This document shows, piece by piece, positions 34,369 through 43,240 of a stretch of 46,782 nt of DNA. The position numbers and the translations under genes are program-made. This stretch comes from Cryomorphaceae bacterium (GTDB taxonomy: Bacteria > Bacteroidota > Bacteroidia > Flavobacteriales_D > Crocinitomicaceae): positions 1 to 46,782 of the forward strand of contig JAIXUE010000028.1 in NCBI GenBank assembly GCA_027483605.1. The letters are read 5' to 3'. A model generated the notes under the pieces. The model saw nothing but the letters and a program-made list of their open reading frames with translations, was not told where the DNA came from and searched no databases. Positions within the stretch are counted from its first letter, which is position 1; every line of letters starts with the position of its first letter.

Positions 34369-35804
34369 TATTGTCCTTGGCCTAAAGAATATGCTGCCTT
34401 GCCATCAAATGCATAAAGATTTTCAGTTTTGACGACATCTATTCCTTGTGCTTCAGCTGCAGTCAAGAGCGCTATGAGAGCTGTTTTGGTAGCTAACTCA
34501 GGGGACTTGGCCATAAAGCGACAGCGCCAGTGGTCTGTGCAAAACGTTTCTGGAAAACCATCAGGGTAGACTTTGATACCACGATTGGTGATCAGGATCA
34601 TTTCATAAGCATCTGCTGGTAAGGATTTGAGTTTTTTAGCCAAATCATTGACGTCGGTTCCTGACCAGTGAACAAAAAGATCTACCCCTTGCAAAGTTTT
34701 GGTCTTTTGAGGTTTTCTTTGGTATTTAGGCAAAGTGATGCGGGCGTCTTGTTGGTAAGAAACCGCTGGGAAATTTTTTGGAAGTTGCCCAAGATTAGCA
34801 ATGACAGCTGCGGTAAATTCTTGGGTATTGACGCGGCGTGTGCTGACCCCTTCTTTATAGATATCAAATGTATGCACGCCGTCTTCGATGGTCTTGAGCC
34901 AAGCGTTTTGAATTTTTTCTGCAATACTTGTTTGCCCAACATGGCTGAGCATTTGCACGGCGCCTAATAACAAACCAGACGGGTTGGCAATGCCTTGGCC
35001 TGTTATCATGGGTGCAGAGCCGTGAATGGCTTCAAACATAGCACATTCCTCTCCAATGTTCGCTGATCCTGCTAAACCAACCGAACCTGCAATTTCTGCT
35101 GCGATATCCGAGATGATGTCACCATACAAATTGAGCGTCACAATGACTTCAAAATCTTGAGGTGCGTTGGCAAGTTTGGCCGCACCGATATCGATGATCC
35201 AGTGGTCGTTGGCGATTTCAGGGTATTCGGCAGCAATTTCGTTAAAGACCTCTCTGAACAAACCATCGGTTTGCTTCATGATGTTGTCTTTGGTAAAGCA
35301 CGTTACCTTTTTTCGGCCATAAAGTTTGGCGTATTCAAACGCATAGCGAACAATTTTTTCACAACCCGGGCGGCTGATCAGCTTCAAACACTGCGTCACC
35401 TCATCGGTTTGCTGGTGTTCAATACCTGCATAGAGGTCTTCTTCGTTTTCACGAATGATCACCAAATCCATTTTTGGATGCTTGGTAGCAACGTATGGGT
35501 GCAAGCTGAAACAAGGGCGAATATTCGCATACAAGCCCAAAAATTTGCGAGTCGATACATTCAAACTTTTGTAGCCACCACCTTGTGGTGTGGTAATTGG
35601 TGCTTTTAAAAAGACTTTATTACGGCGGATGGTATCCCAAGCTTCTGGGCTGATACCTGCAGTATTACCAGCGAGGTACACCTTTTCTCCAATTTCGATT
35701 TCGTCGTATGCGAGTTGTGCGCCTGCTGCTTCTAAGATAGAAAGCGTAGCTTCCATGATTTCTGGACCAATTCCGTCTCCTTTTGCGATTGTAATGCGTG
35801 TCAT
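34368..35804 (-). CDS. icd: NADP-dependent isocitrate dehydrogenase (Thermus-type, extended C-terminus)
   Basis: A 478-residue decarboxylating dehydrogenase. The N-terminus has KGDGIGPE (G9-E15), the substrate loop LKAPITTPQGGGYKSLNVST with the active-site serine, RENEEDLYAGIEHQQTDEV, and the metal/cofactor segment LYGDIISDIAAEIAGSVGLA followed by HGSAPMITGQGIANP. It is about 140 residues longer than the catalytic core. The extra C-terminal domain (DLFVHWSGTDVNDLAKKLK onward) is the extension known from Thermus isocitrate dehydrogenase. It converts isocitrate to 2-oxoglutarate in the TCA cycle. A perfect inverted repeat lies 6 bp upstream of the start. Confidence 0.9.
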   Translation of the reverse strand: MTRITIAKGDGIGPEIMEATLSILEAAGAQLAYDEIEIGEKVYLAGNTAGISPEAWDTIRRNKVFLKAPITTPQGGGYKSLNVSTRKFLGLYANIRPCFSLHPYVATKHPKMDLVIIRENEEDLYAGIEHQQTDEVTQCLKLISRPGCEKIVRYAFEYAKLYGRKKVTCFTKDNIMKQTDGLFREVFNEIAAEYPEIANDHWIIDIGAAKLANAPQDFEVIVTLNLYGDIISDIAAEIAGSVGLAGSANIGEECAMFEAIHGSAPMITGQGIANPSGLLLGAVQMLSHVGQTSIAEKIQNAWLKTIEDGVHTFDIYKEGVSTRRVNTQEFTAAVIANLGQLPKNFPAVSYQQDARITLPKYQRKPQKTKTLQGVDLFVHWSGTDVNDLAKKLKSLPADAYEMILITNRGIKVYPDGFPETFCTDHWRCRFMAKSPELATKTALIALLTAAEAQGIDVVKTENLYAFDGKAAYSLGQGQ

Positions 35805-35809
35805 AAAGT

Positions 35810-35828
35810 CAATTTTGACGCAAAATTG
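35810..35828. promoter_or_regulatory. Perfect 8-bp inverted repeat directly upstream of icd
   Basis: CAATTTTG (35810-35817), spacer ACG, CAAAATTG (35821-35828). The arms are exact reverse complements and the site ends 6 bp before the icd start codon. It could be a repressor operator or a hairpin in the 5' leader. No cognate regulator is in the window. Confidence 0.45.
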
Positions 35829-35885
35829 GCCTTTTTAATTCATTCAATATTATTTATATAATTTATGATTTTCATAAAATATTTA

Positions 35886-35916
35886 AAAACAAAAAAGCCA
35901 TCCGAAGATGGCTTTT
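35886..35916 (-). terminator. Rho-independent terminator downstream of sucC
   Basis: On the minus strand AAAAGCCATC, loop TTCG, GATGGCTTTT and then TTGTTTTT (stem 35893-35902 with 35907-35916). It lies about 22 bp after the sucC stop at 35938. The UUCG loop repeats the design of the terminator at 18988-19020. Confidence 0.88.
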
Positions 35917-35937
35917 GGAACTAAAATGCTTCGAGAA

Positions 35938-37149
35938 TTAGGCTAAAACTTCCTTCACTAAGTCGGCAGCTTCTTGGAGCTGAACCGCTGAGTGTACGTT
36001 GAGGCCAGATTCGTCTATAAGACGCTTCGCTTCTTCGGCGTTGGTGCCTTGCAAGCGCACGATGAGCGGCACAGGAAGTTCACCGATGTTTTTGTAGGCG
36101 TCTACAATCCCTTGCGCAACGCGGTCACAGCGAACAATACCACCAAAGATGTTGATGAGGATCGCTTTGACGTTCGGGTCTTTTAGGATGATATGGAAGG
36201 CTTTTTCTACGCGCTCTGCGTTGGCCGTTCCACCAACATCTAGGAAATTGGCTGGGTTGCCGCCGGACAACTTAATGATGTCCATGGTGGCCATTGCGAG
36301 GCCCGCGCCGTTGACCATACAGCCTACGTTGCCATCTAATTTAACGAAATTGAGGCCAGCTTCATCGGCTTCTACTTCTGTTGGATCTTCTTCTGATTTG
36401 TCGCGCAAAGCAGCGAGATCTGGATGACGGAATAAACCGTTACCATCTAAGCTCACTTTGGCGTCTACGGCAATAATTTTGTCGTCAGAGGTCTTGAACA
36501 ATGGATTGATCTCGAACATAGAAGCATCGATACCTACATATGCGTTGTACAAAGCAGGAACGAATTTGACCATGTTTTTGAAAGCCTCGCCAGACAAGCC
36601 GAGGTTGAAAGCGATTTTGCGCGCTTGGAAACCTTGAAGGCCTACGCGTGGGTCGATGTGTTCTTTGAAGAGTTTTTCTGGCGTGTGTTCGGCAACGTGC
36701 TCGATGTCCATACCACCTTCAGTAGAATAAATAATGACGTTGCGGCCAGACTCGCGGTCTAGGAGCACAGACATATAGAATTCTTTAACTTCTGAAGGAC
36801 CTGGGTAGTAAACATCTTGGGCGATGAGTACTTGATTTACTTTTTTGCCTTTGCCGTTGGTTTGAAGCGTGGTGAGGTGGCCACCGAGGATGCCAGCTAC
36901 CTTTTCTTCAACTTGGTCGATGCCTTTTGCGAGCACAACACCGTGAGAGCCTGTTTCTTCGACAGTTCCTTTACCACGACCACCTGCATGAATTTGGGCT
37001 TTGATCACGTACCAGGAAGTACCGGTTTCTTCTGTGAGTTGTTTGGCTGCCGGGACGGCAGCTGCTATGTTGTCAACAACAATGCCTTCTTGTACGGCCA
37101 CGCCGTATTTTTTGAGGATTGCTTTTCCTTGGAATTCGTGTAAGTTCAT
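35938..37149 (-). CDS. sucC: Succinyl-CoA ligase (ADP/GDP-forming) beta subunit
   Basis: A 403-residue ATP-grasp protein from ATG 37147-37149; family members start MNLHEFQ(A/G)K and the 15 upstream in-frame residues are not conserved. The nucleotide-binding KAQIHAGGRGKG is at 50-61, and ASMFEINPLF and the phosphate-binding loop INIFGGIVRCDRVAQGI are present. With the alpha subunit (not in this window) it makes ATP or GTP from succinyl-CoA in the TCA cycle. It lies 66 bp downstream of the biotin carboxylase gene and upstream of icd, separated from icd by a strong terminator. Confidence 0.95.
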   Translation of the reverse strand: MNLHEFQGKAILKKYGVAVQEGIVVDNIAAAVPAAKQLTEETGTSWYVIKAQIHAGGRGKGTVEETGSHGVVLAKGIDQVEEKVAGILGGHLTTLQTNGKGKKVNQVLIAQDVYYPGPSEVKEFYMSVLLDRESGRNVIIYSTEGGMDIEHVAEHTPEKLFKEHIDPRVGLQGFQARKIAFNLGLSGEAFKNMVKFVPALYNAYVGIDASMFEINPLFKTSDDKIIAVDAKVSLDGNGLFRHPDLAALRDKSEEDPTEVEADEAGLNFVKLDGNVGCMVNGAGLAMATMDIIKLSGGNPANFLDVGGTANAERVEKAFHIILKDPNVKAILINIFGGIVRCDRVAQGIVDAYKNIGELPVPLIVRLQGTNAEEAKRLIDESGLNVHSAVQLQEAADLVKEVLA

Positions 37150-37215
37150 ACTGTCAAATTTGCGCCGTAAAAGTACGTTTTTTTCATGAGCCAATTTGGC
37201 CCCTTGTAAATATTT

Positions 37216-38700
37216 TTATCTAATCTGGTTTTTCCAAGAAGAGGTGATATCTCTCGAAGCGTAAGACGCTTTCTTAAATGCCTGAACATCTTGCCATATG
37301 GTGTCAAGCGCAAAAACTAAAGCGCGCTCTTCTTCTTGCATGGCTTCTTTGAGTAAGGCAGGGTCGGAGAAATGCGTTTTGACAAAATTGGTATCAAAAT
37401 GTCCGCTGCGGAAGGCTGGATGCTTCAAGACAAACTTTCCAAAATCCAAGGTGGTCTTGACCCCTGAAATTTGATAGTTATCGATGGCGGCAACACAGCG
37501 GTCAATCGCTTCTTCGCGGGTTTTGCCCCAAACGACCAATTTGGCAATCATTGGGTCGTAATAAATTGGGATTTCCATGCCTTCTTCAAAAGCGTCGTCT
37601 ACGCGGATGTGGCGCCCTGAAGGAATGCGGTAGCGGTCTAGGGTGCCAATGTCTGGGGTAAAGCCACCCAGCGTATCTTCGGCATATACACGCACTTCAA
37701 TAGCATGTCCGTTGATTTGTAATTCATCTTGCATTTTAGGCAAGCGCTCGCCGCGCGCCACGCGTATTTGCCATTCGACGAGGTCGAGACCCGTGATTTC
37801 TTCAGTTACAGGATGTTCCACTTGCAAGCGTGTATTCATTTCTAAAAAGTAGAAATCGAGGTTGGCGTCAATCAAGAACTCTACCGTACCAGCCCCTTCA
37901 TAACTACAAGCCTTGCAAACCGCAACTGCTGCCTCGCCCATCTGTTGGCGTAGCTCGGGCGTAAGCACAGCACTTGGCGCCTCTTCTACCACCTTTTGAT
38001 GGCGACGCTGAACAGAGCACTCGCGCTCAAACAAATAAACCGCATTGCCGTGTTGGTCTGCAAATACTTGAATTTCGATGTGGCGGGGTTGGTCAACAAA
38101 TTTCTCGATAAATACTGCATCGTCGCCAAAAGAAGAGCGGGCTTCGTTTTGAGCGAGGGTCATTTGTTCTTCAAATTCTGCTTCGTTGTGCACCAGGCGC
38201 ATACCTTTCCCGCCGCCACCTGCAGAAGCTTTGATGAGGATCGGATAACCCACCTCTGCTGCTATTTTTTTAGCTGCTGACACATCGGAAATAGCTTCAT
38301 CAACACCTGGCACCAAAGGCACGTTATAGGACTTGACTGCTTGTTTAGCAGAAAGTTTGTCTCCCATGACTTCCATAGATTCTGGCGATGGACCAATTAA
38401 CTTGATGCCATTGGCCTTGAGTTGTCGTGCAAATCCTGCGTTTTCAGAGAGGAATCCGTATCCTGGGTGCACGCCATCTACGCCGAGGTCTTTGCAGATT
38501 TGAATGATTTTGTCTTGCTGTAGATAGCTTTCTGCCGAAGGGCTTTTGCCCACGTATACAGCTTCATCAGCTTCTAGTACGTGCGGTGCATTGGCATCTG
38601 CATCGGAATAAATGGCCACACTTTTGATGTCCATTTTTTGAAGGGTTCTAAGCACGCGTCGAGCGATCTCGCCGCGATTGGCTACTAGTACTTTTTTCAT
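37216..38700 (-). CDS. accC: Biotin carboxylase subunit (acetyl-/acyl-CoA carboxylase)
   Basis: A 494-residue biotin carboxylase. The N-terminus KKVLVANRGEIARRVLRTLQ is diagnostic, as are the ATP-grasp glycine loop SAGGGGKGMRLV (161-167), RRHQKVVEEAPS and FLEMNTRLQVEHPVTEEITG. It is about 45 residues longer than E. coli AccC. The tail (VWQDVQ-type region to SSWKNQIR) resembles stand-alone subunits that serve propionyl- or acetyl-CoA carboxylases. No biotin carrier or carboxyltransferase gene is adjacent, so the acyl substrate is open. The meaB gene elsewhere in the window makes a propionyl-CoA route conceivable. The first 53 bp overlap the end of the tamB-like gene in another frame. Confidence 0.88.
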   Translation of the reverse strand: MKKVLVANRGEIARRVLRTLQKMDIKSVAIYSDADANAPHVLEADEAVYVGKSPSAESYLQQDKIIQICKDLGVDGVHPGYGFLSENAGFARQLKANGIKLIGPSPESMEVMGDKLSAKQAVKSYNVPLVPGVDEAISDVSAAKKIAAEVGYPILIKASAGGGGKGMRLVHNEAEFEEQMTLAQNEARSSFGDDAVFIEKFVDQPRHIEIQVFADQHGNAVYLFERECSVQRRHQKVVEEAPSAVLTPELRQQMGEAAVAVCKACSYEGAGTVEFLIDANLDFYFLEMNTRLQVEHPVTEEITGLDLVEWQIRVARGERLPKMQDELQINGHAIEVRVYAEDTLGGFTPDIGTLDRYRIPSGRHIRVDDAFEEGMEIPIYYDPMIAKLVVWGKTREEAIDRCVAAIDNYQISGVKTTLDFGKFVLKHPAFRSGHFDTNFVKTHFSDPALLKEAMQEEERALVFALDTIWQDVQAFKKASYASRDITSSWKNQIR

Positions 38701-41700
38701 CTTGGGGTAAAGTTACAGGTTGTCTGTGTTTTTTGGGCTTTGGTTGCTCCGATTTTTTTGGAGACTTCGTGAGGAGTTGTTTCAATTGCTTGACAAAAGC
38801 TAAATCGGAGAAGCGATGGAATTCTTCATAATAAGAAACCCCAAAACCTTGTGTGAACGGACCTTGGTTTTCATTTACCGAGTTGGTATTGGACTGATTA
38901 AAAGCCCTGACCCTGAAGTTGTCTTGGATTTTATATTCAATATTGACATCTCCAATCATGGAGTTGGTATAAGCCTGAGAACCATTTGCTGCCGCACTGC
39001 GGTTCTCTACACCAAAGCTACCCGTGATCACAAGTTTGTCATCTAAAAATCCTTTAGCCACTCCGAGTTCTACTTTACTTTCTCCTGCGGCTACATCTGC
39101 ACCGTAGTCTACATTGAGTTTGTAATTATCGGAGAGCTTGCCGAGCGCTGCGTTGATCTGAGACTCTAGTAAGTCTAGGGCCGCCGAACCACCTGCCGAC
39201 AAATTGCCTTTAAGCGGCTGAAACTTACTGACCAACAACAAAGAAAAAAACTGACGGTTGAGCTCATCTGGATCGGACTTCACACGGTCGATGAGTGCTT
39301 TTCCGGTCTCGGTGACGCGCGGAGCTACCAAATCAAAGGTAATTTTTGGAGCCAGTAAAGATTCACTGAGCTTCAGGTAACATAAGATTTCTTGATTGAC
39401 CAGTGTATTGTCTTGGATTTCCGGACTCAGCTCTAAAATAGATGCTCTTTTGGGAGTCACTGTATTGATCATGATATCGGCATTGTAGGGGTCGCCGGTC
39501 CATTCAATTTTTGAACCCGCTTCTATATCAAAAGTTTGCTTAATGGATCCGAGGGCGAAATTGTAACGGCTTCCTTTGGCAATTACATACGGGCCATTCA
39601 TAGTGAGTTGGTTGTATTGATCAAGCTTGATATTGAGATCACCGCTACCTTTTGCTGTGATTTCGTCCCCAGTTTGCTCATTGAAGATGAGCTTCATGCT
39701 CGCATCGGGAGTCACGTGAAAATTCAGGTCGAGGTATAAGCCTGTGAAATCAATCCCTTGTTGGGTGAGCTGCGAACTTACGCCGCGCTCCACAAATTGC
39801 ACAAAGTTATCTTCGTCATTGATTTCAGACATGCCATACATCGGAAAAATCACTTCTGTGCCTTTTCGGGTAGTGGCATCTACAGTAATTTCGGTATTGG
39901 ACATGGTGCCAAAAATGTTGGCGGTGCCGCGTCCGTAGGCTTTTCCATAATACACGTCACCTTCTTTTTGTTTGGTATCGAGCACCAGGAATTTTTCTAT
40001 CGGTACCAACTGATTGGTACGCGGATCAATCTTCTTGAGGTCGTCTTCGAAATTGATTTGGATATCGTAGTTCCAACGCTCAAAATTATTGTGGTTAATT
40101 GCACTCGAGAGATAAGCCGTGTTGCCTTCAGGGTCTTTAACTGGTATGTTATCTAAGAAAAAAGCGTCTTCAGTGACTTGAATAAGGCCTTCTAGTTGGT
40201 AATTGACCCCGAGAATAGCAACTTCTGCACCACCTTCTTGCAAGCGCAATTTACCCACTAGTTTAGGCTCGCCCGGACTCCCGGTCAAGCGCAAGCGACC
40301 ATTGAGCTTGCCTTTAATTCCTTTGACGACTTCTGGATCTAAAAAGGCATTGACAAAAGAAATATCGGTTTGCTTGAAATTGAGCCCGAGGTCTAGTTCG
40401 TCTTCTTTGAGTTTGTATAAGCCATCGAAATCGAAGGTGCGTTCGTTGCGGTATTGCAGCGTACCTTCTAGTACGATACTTTGTCTGGCATCGTTCCAAT
40501 CTGAATGCAGCATGATGTCGCCAACCGCTTCACCATCTATTTGTAATTGTTCCAAATTGGCGTCAGCAGCGATACTCAGGTTGGTAAATGGCGTAGCAAG
40601 TGTTCCCCAGCCACTGAAACGACCACTGTATTGGTTAGGCAAGCCCATTAAAGCGCTCAACTCACCAAGATCTAAACCAACGACATCGAAGCGCAACTGA
40701 TCGCGCTTATTCTCCGATAAGCAGCCATTTACTTTGATGCGCTGGTAACCTCTGTGCAATTCAAAGTCATTGATAATGACGTCTTTTGTGGCTACGGTGA
40801 TGTCCGACTGATTGGCTACCTTCCACTCCACTCCATTGATCGTAAAAAATGATGGTTGTAGAGTAAAGCTGACGTAGTCATTGGGTAGAATTGTGGTGCG
40901 CCATTTGAGTTCAGAAAAGTCATTGGTATTGGGATCCCAGGAGAGCACGGCATCAACTACACCATTTGCACCGGTATTTTTAAGCTGGAGCTCGTGAAAG
41001 GAAGTTGAGTCTGAAACGATGAGTTCTCCTACTACCAGTTTGCCATTGACTTCATCGTGTAAAATCGTTTGATCGAACTGGATATTTTCAAATTCAAAAT
41101 CAGTGTAGGCCAAGCGCGGACAAGCGAGTGTGACTTTCAATTCTTCTTTTTTCGAATCAAAAGAACCCGAAATACTGGTAGAGGAGGCCAATTCAAGGTC
41201 GGGCAAGAAAATATTCAAGAGCTCACGGGTATTGCGTGCCAGCAAACTGAATTCAAATTGTGCATTGGAATGCTGAAACGCTCGGGTACCGCCCTCAATG
41301 GGTGGATACAATATTGCTAAGTGATGTGTAAGGTCAGCTACTAAAGTTTGCTCGTCTAGGATGCCTCTGATATTGAAATCGAGGATAGGGCTACTCAAAT
41401 CGATGTTCGTGTAGTCTGCTTGCTGACGGTAATGAATTTGGGCTAGTTCAGAATAAATTTGATGGTCTTCGGCGCGGTAACGAAGATCTCGGAGGCTGGC
41501 AAACCCAACTACAGACTTCCAACTAGGGCCTTCAAAACCAATATTGACGCGCGCACTGAGTTGGTCGTTAGGCACTGAACTCAGGTGAAGATCATAGAGG
41601 TCGGCTGAGGCAATTTCGGCCTGGATTTGATAACTAGGTGCAGCTCCTAAACCCAATTGCAATATGCTGTTCATTTGCAAATGTGGATCCTCAATGGAGA

Positions 41701-43216
41701 GTTTAGCAATCAGTTGATCGGCCAAAATACTCGCCTCTTCGATAGCTACACTCGAATAATTATAATTGTTCAATGAAAATTGAGAAAAGAGGGCATTGGT
41801 ATTTTGAAGAGTCAGGGCGCCTGCATTGTCAATGGATAGCTTGAACTGTGCGTTTCCTGTTAAAAGACCTATTTCTGAAATAGCAAGCAGCTGACCTAAA
41901 TCGAAATTTTCTATGTGTAAGAAGTTGCTATCTGCAAGCCCGCTAATACTCAGCAGATCTGGCGTGTTGGCAATAGCAATTGGGGCAAGAGCGAGTGTAC
42001 CGAGTGCAGTTTGGGCTTGTTCTATTGAAACATGCAGTTGATTGGGCGTGCCGGTGACTAGCGCATTTTTGAGTTCAAAAAAGCTGGCTTTTTGAACTAA
42101 AGACGGGATTTCAAGGGCTGGCAGCCCCTCCGGTAAATGTAGGTTTTGAATATCTTTCAAATCCAAATAGGCTGTTTTGAGCTTTTCCTCTAACCAAAGT
42201 TGCTCAGTCGGTTTGCGAAAATCGGGCAAGCGCAAATTAGCCCGTATTCGAGAGCGCTTTCCAAAGCGCAAATTGAGGTCTTGAATGCGTAAGTTGCGCA
42301 GTTTGTCTTTGACCAAACCAGATACAAAAACAGTTTGGTCCATCCCCTTCATTTCGGGAGCAAAATACGCGATGTCGTGAAGCCAAACACGGCTAGGTGC
42401 CAATACGCCGTCAAAGACAACGCGGTCGTCAAAATAATTGAAATCGGTGCTTTTTGTGGTGCGCAGCGCCAATTTTGGGATGCTTACCGTACTTTTTGGT
42501 GTCTGGAGCAGGGCATTGCGCAAGACCAAACCCTTTTCAGAAAAAGAAGCATCCGCTTTTAAATTGGTGAGCACAAACCCAGCCCGTTCTTTAAATTGAA
42601 GCTGCCTAATTTGACATTTAAAGCCCTCGCCGTTCGTCTGAATTTGAGCTGCCTCTAATGATAGCTTTTTGAGCTCGAGGTGATCGTAATCTAGTCCGAA
42701 AGCTAAAGTGTCTTTGCGCAAATCATGGTAACTAAAATCGATATGTGCAAGGGAAAGCTCGGCTAATTGAACCTGGAAATCAGTTGTTGAAGTACTTGGT
42801 TGATCTGAAGCGAAATAATCAAGGATAAAAGCAATATTTGAACGCCCTTCTTTTTGATCCAAAGATAAATTCACTTTTCCTCCATAAAGCCGGAGCTTGT
42901 TGATCAGCAGTTTGTTTTGAAGCAACTTGAATTTGTCGAGACCAAGGTAAAGATGCTTGAGCGCTAAAACTGGCTTTTTGTCGGGGTCTTCAAGGTAGAT
43001 ATCTTTTAAATCGATGTAGCGAAACAAGACAATATCTACCGCACCAATTTGGACCTTTGCGTGCAACTCTTTGCTCAAATAGGACGTGGCATGATCGGCA
43101 AGATAGGTTTGTACCGAAGAGCTGCGAATGGCAAATGCCAAAACGATGACAAGGATCAGCAACCACTCCAGAAGAATGGCAAGTGTCAGGCCCGCGATTT
43201 TGAGTACCTTTGTCAT
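38648..43216 (-). CDS. tamB: TamB-like (DUF490/AsmA-type) envelope protein
   Basis: A 1522-residue protein with one N-terminal membrane helix (about 5-30, IAGLTLAILLEWLLILVIVL). A very long run of beta strands with AsmA-like repeats follows, then the conserved TamB C-terminal region (LNIKLDQYNQLTMNGPYVIA, FDIEAGSKIEWTGDPYNADI, LLVSKFQPLKG). TamB proteins span the periplasm as a hydrophobic groove and, with a TamA/BamA-like barrel, help outer-membrane assembly or phospholipid transport. No TamA gene is nearby. The last 49 residues are a basic, low-complexity tail; its final 17 codons overlap accC. It is divergent from tsaD with 24 bp between its start and the likely tsaD start. Confidence 0.85.
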   Translation of the reverse strand: MTKVLKIAGLTLAILLEWLLILVIVLAFAIRSSSVQTYLADHATSYLSKELHAKVQIGAVDIVLFRYIDLKDIYLEDPDKKPVLALKHLYLGLDKFKLLQNKLLINKLRLYGGKVNLSLDQKEGRSNIAFILDYFASDQPSTSTTDFQVQLAELSLAHIDFSYHDLRKDTLAFGLDYDHLELKKLSLEAAQIQTNGEGFKCQIRQLQFKERAGFVLTNLKADASFSEKGLVLRNALLQTPKSTVSIPKLALRTTKSTDFNYFDDRVVFDGVLAPSRVWLHDIAYFAPEMKGMDQTVFVSGLVKDKLRNLRIQDLNLRFGKRSRIRANLRLPDFRKPTEQLWLEEKLKTAYLDLKDIQNLHLPEGLPALEIPSLVQKASFFELKNALVTGTPNQLHVSIEQAQTALGTLALAPIAIANTPDLLSISGLADSNFLHIENFDLGQLLAISEIGLLTGNAQFKLSIDNAGALTLQNTNALFSQFSLNNYNYSSVAIEEASILADQLIAKLSIEDPHLQMNSILQLGLGAAPSYQIQAEIASADLYDLHLSSVPNDQLSARVNIGFEGPSWKSVVGFASLRDLRYRAEDHQIYSELAQIHYRQQADYTNIDLSSPILDFNIRGILDEQTLVADLTHHLAILYPPIEGGTRAFQHSNAQFEFSLLARNTRELLNIFLPDLELASSTSISGSFDSKKEELKVTLACPRLAYTDFEFENIQFDQTILHDEVNGKLVVGELIVSDSTSFHELQLKNTGANGVVDAVLSWDPNTNDFSELKWRTTILPNDYVSFTLQPSFFTINGVEWKVANQSDITVATKDVIINDFELHRGYQRIKVNGCLSENKRDQLRFDVVGLDLGELSALMGLPNQYSGRFSGWGTLATPFTNLSIAADANLEQLQIDGEAVGDIMLHSDWNDARQSIVLEGTLQYRNERTFDFDGLYKLKEDELDLGLNFKQTDISFVNAFLDPEVVKGIKGKLNGRLRLTGSPGEPKLVGKLRLQEGGAEVAILGVNYQLEGLIQVTEDAFFLDNIPVKDPEGNTAYLSSAINHNNFERWNYDIQINFEDDLKKIDPRTNQLVPIEKFLVLDTKQKEGDVYYGKAYGRGTANIFGTMSNTEITVDATTRKGTEVIFPMYGMSEINDEDNFVQFVERGVSSQLTQQGIDFTGLYLDLNFHVTPDASMKLIFNEQTGDEITAKGSGDLNIKLDQYNQLTMNGPYVIAKGSRYNFALGSIKQTFDIEAGSKIEWTGDPYNADIMINTVTPKRASILELSPEIQDNTLVNQEILCYLKLSESLLAPKITFDLVAPRVTETGKALIDRVKSDPDELNRQFFSLLLVSKFQPLKGNLSAGGSAALDLLESQINAALGKLSDNYKLNVDYGADVAAGESKVELGVAKGFLDDKLVITGSFGVENRSAAANGSQAYTNSMIGDVNIEYKIQDNFRVRAFNQSNTNSVNENQGPFTQGFGVSYYEEFHRFSDLAFVKQLKQLLTKSPKKSEQPKPKKHRQPVTLPQDEKSTSSQSRRDRSTRA
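43205..43212 (+). promoter_or_regulatory. Candidate -7 element for tsaD
   Basis: TACCTTTG matches TAnnTTTG, with AGTG at the -33 position (half match). Transcription from here would begin near 43219, which fits a tsaD start at TTG 43241 and excludes the longer in-frame starts. It lies inside the first codons of tamB on the other strand. Confidence 0.4.
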
Positions 43217-43224
43217 GTTTGTTA

Positions 43225-43232
43225 CAAAATTA
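43225..43232 (-). promoter_or_regulatory. Candidate -7 element for tamB
   Basis: On the minus strand this reads TAATTTTG, a match to TAnnTTTG, 8 bp before the tamB ATG at 43216. The TTTG upstream is 15 bp away rather than 19, so the -33 part is weak. It would give a nearly leaderless tamB message. Confidence 0.4.
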
Positions 43233-43240
43233 GCAATCTT

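Noticed and set aside
37190-37200. Palindrome GCCAATTTGGC between accC and sucC
   Set aside because: The arms are only 5 bp and such sites are expected by chance; there is no further support.
43049-43240. N-terminal extension of TsaD from the longest open frame
   Set aside because: It overlaps the tamB 5' end antisense, lies upstream of the likely promoter and has no similarity to TsaD N-termini.
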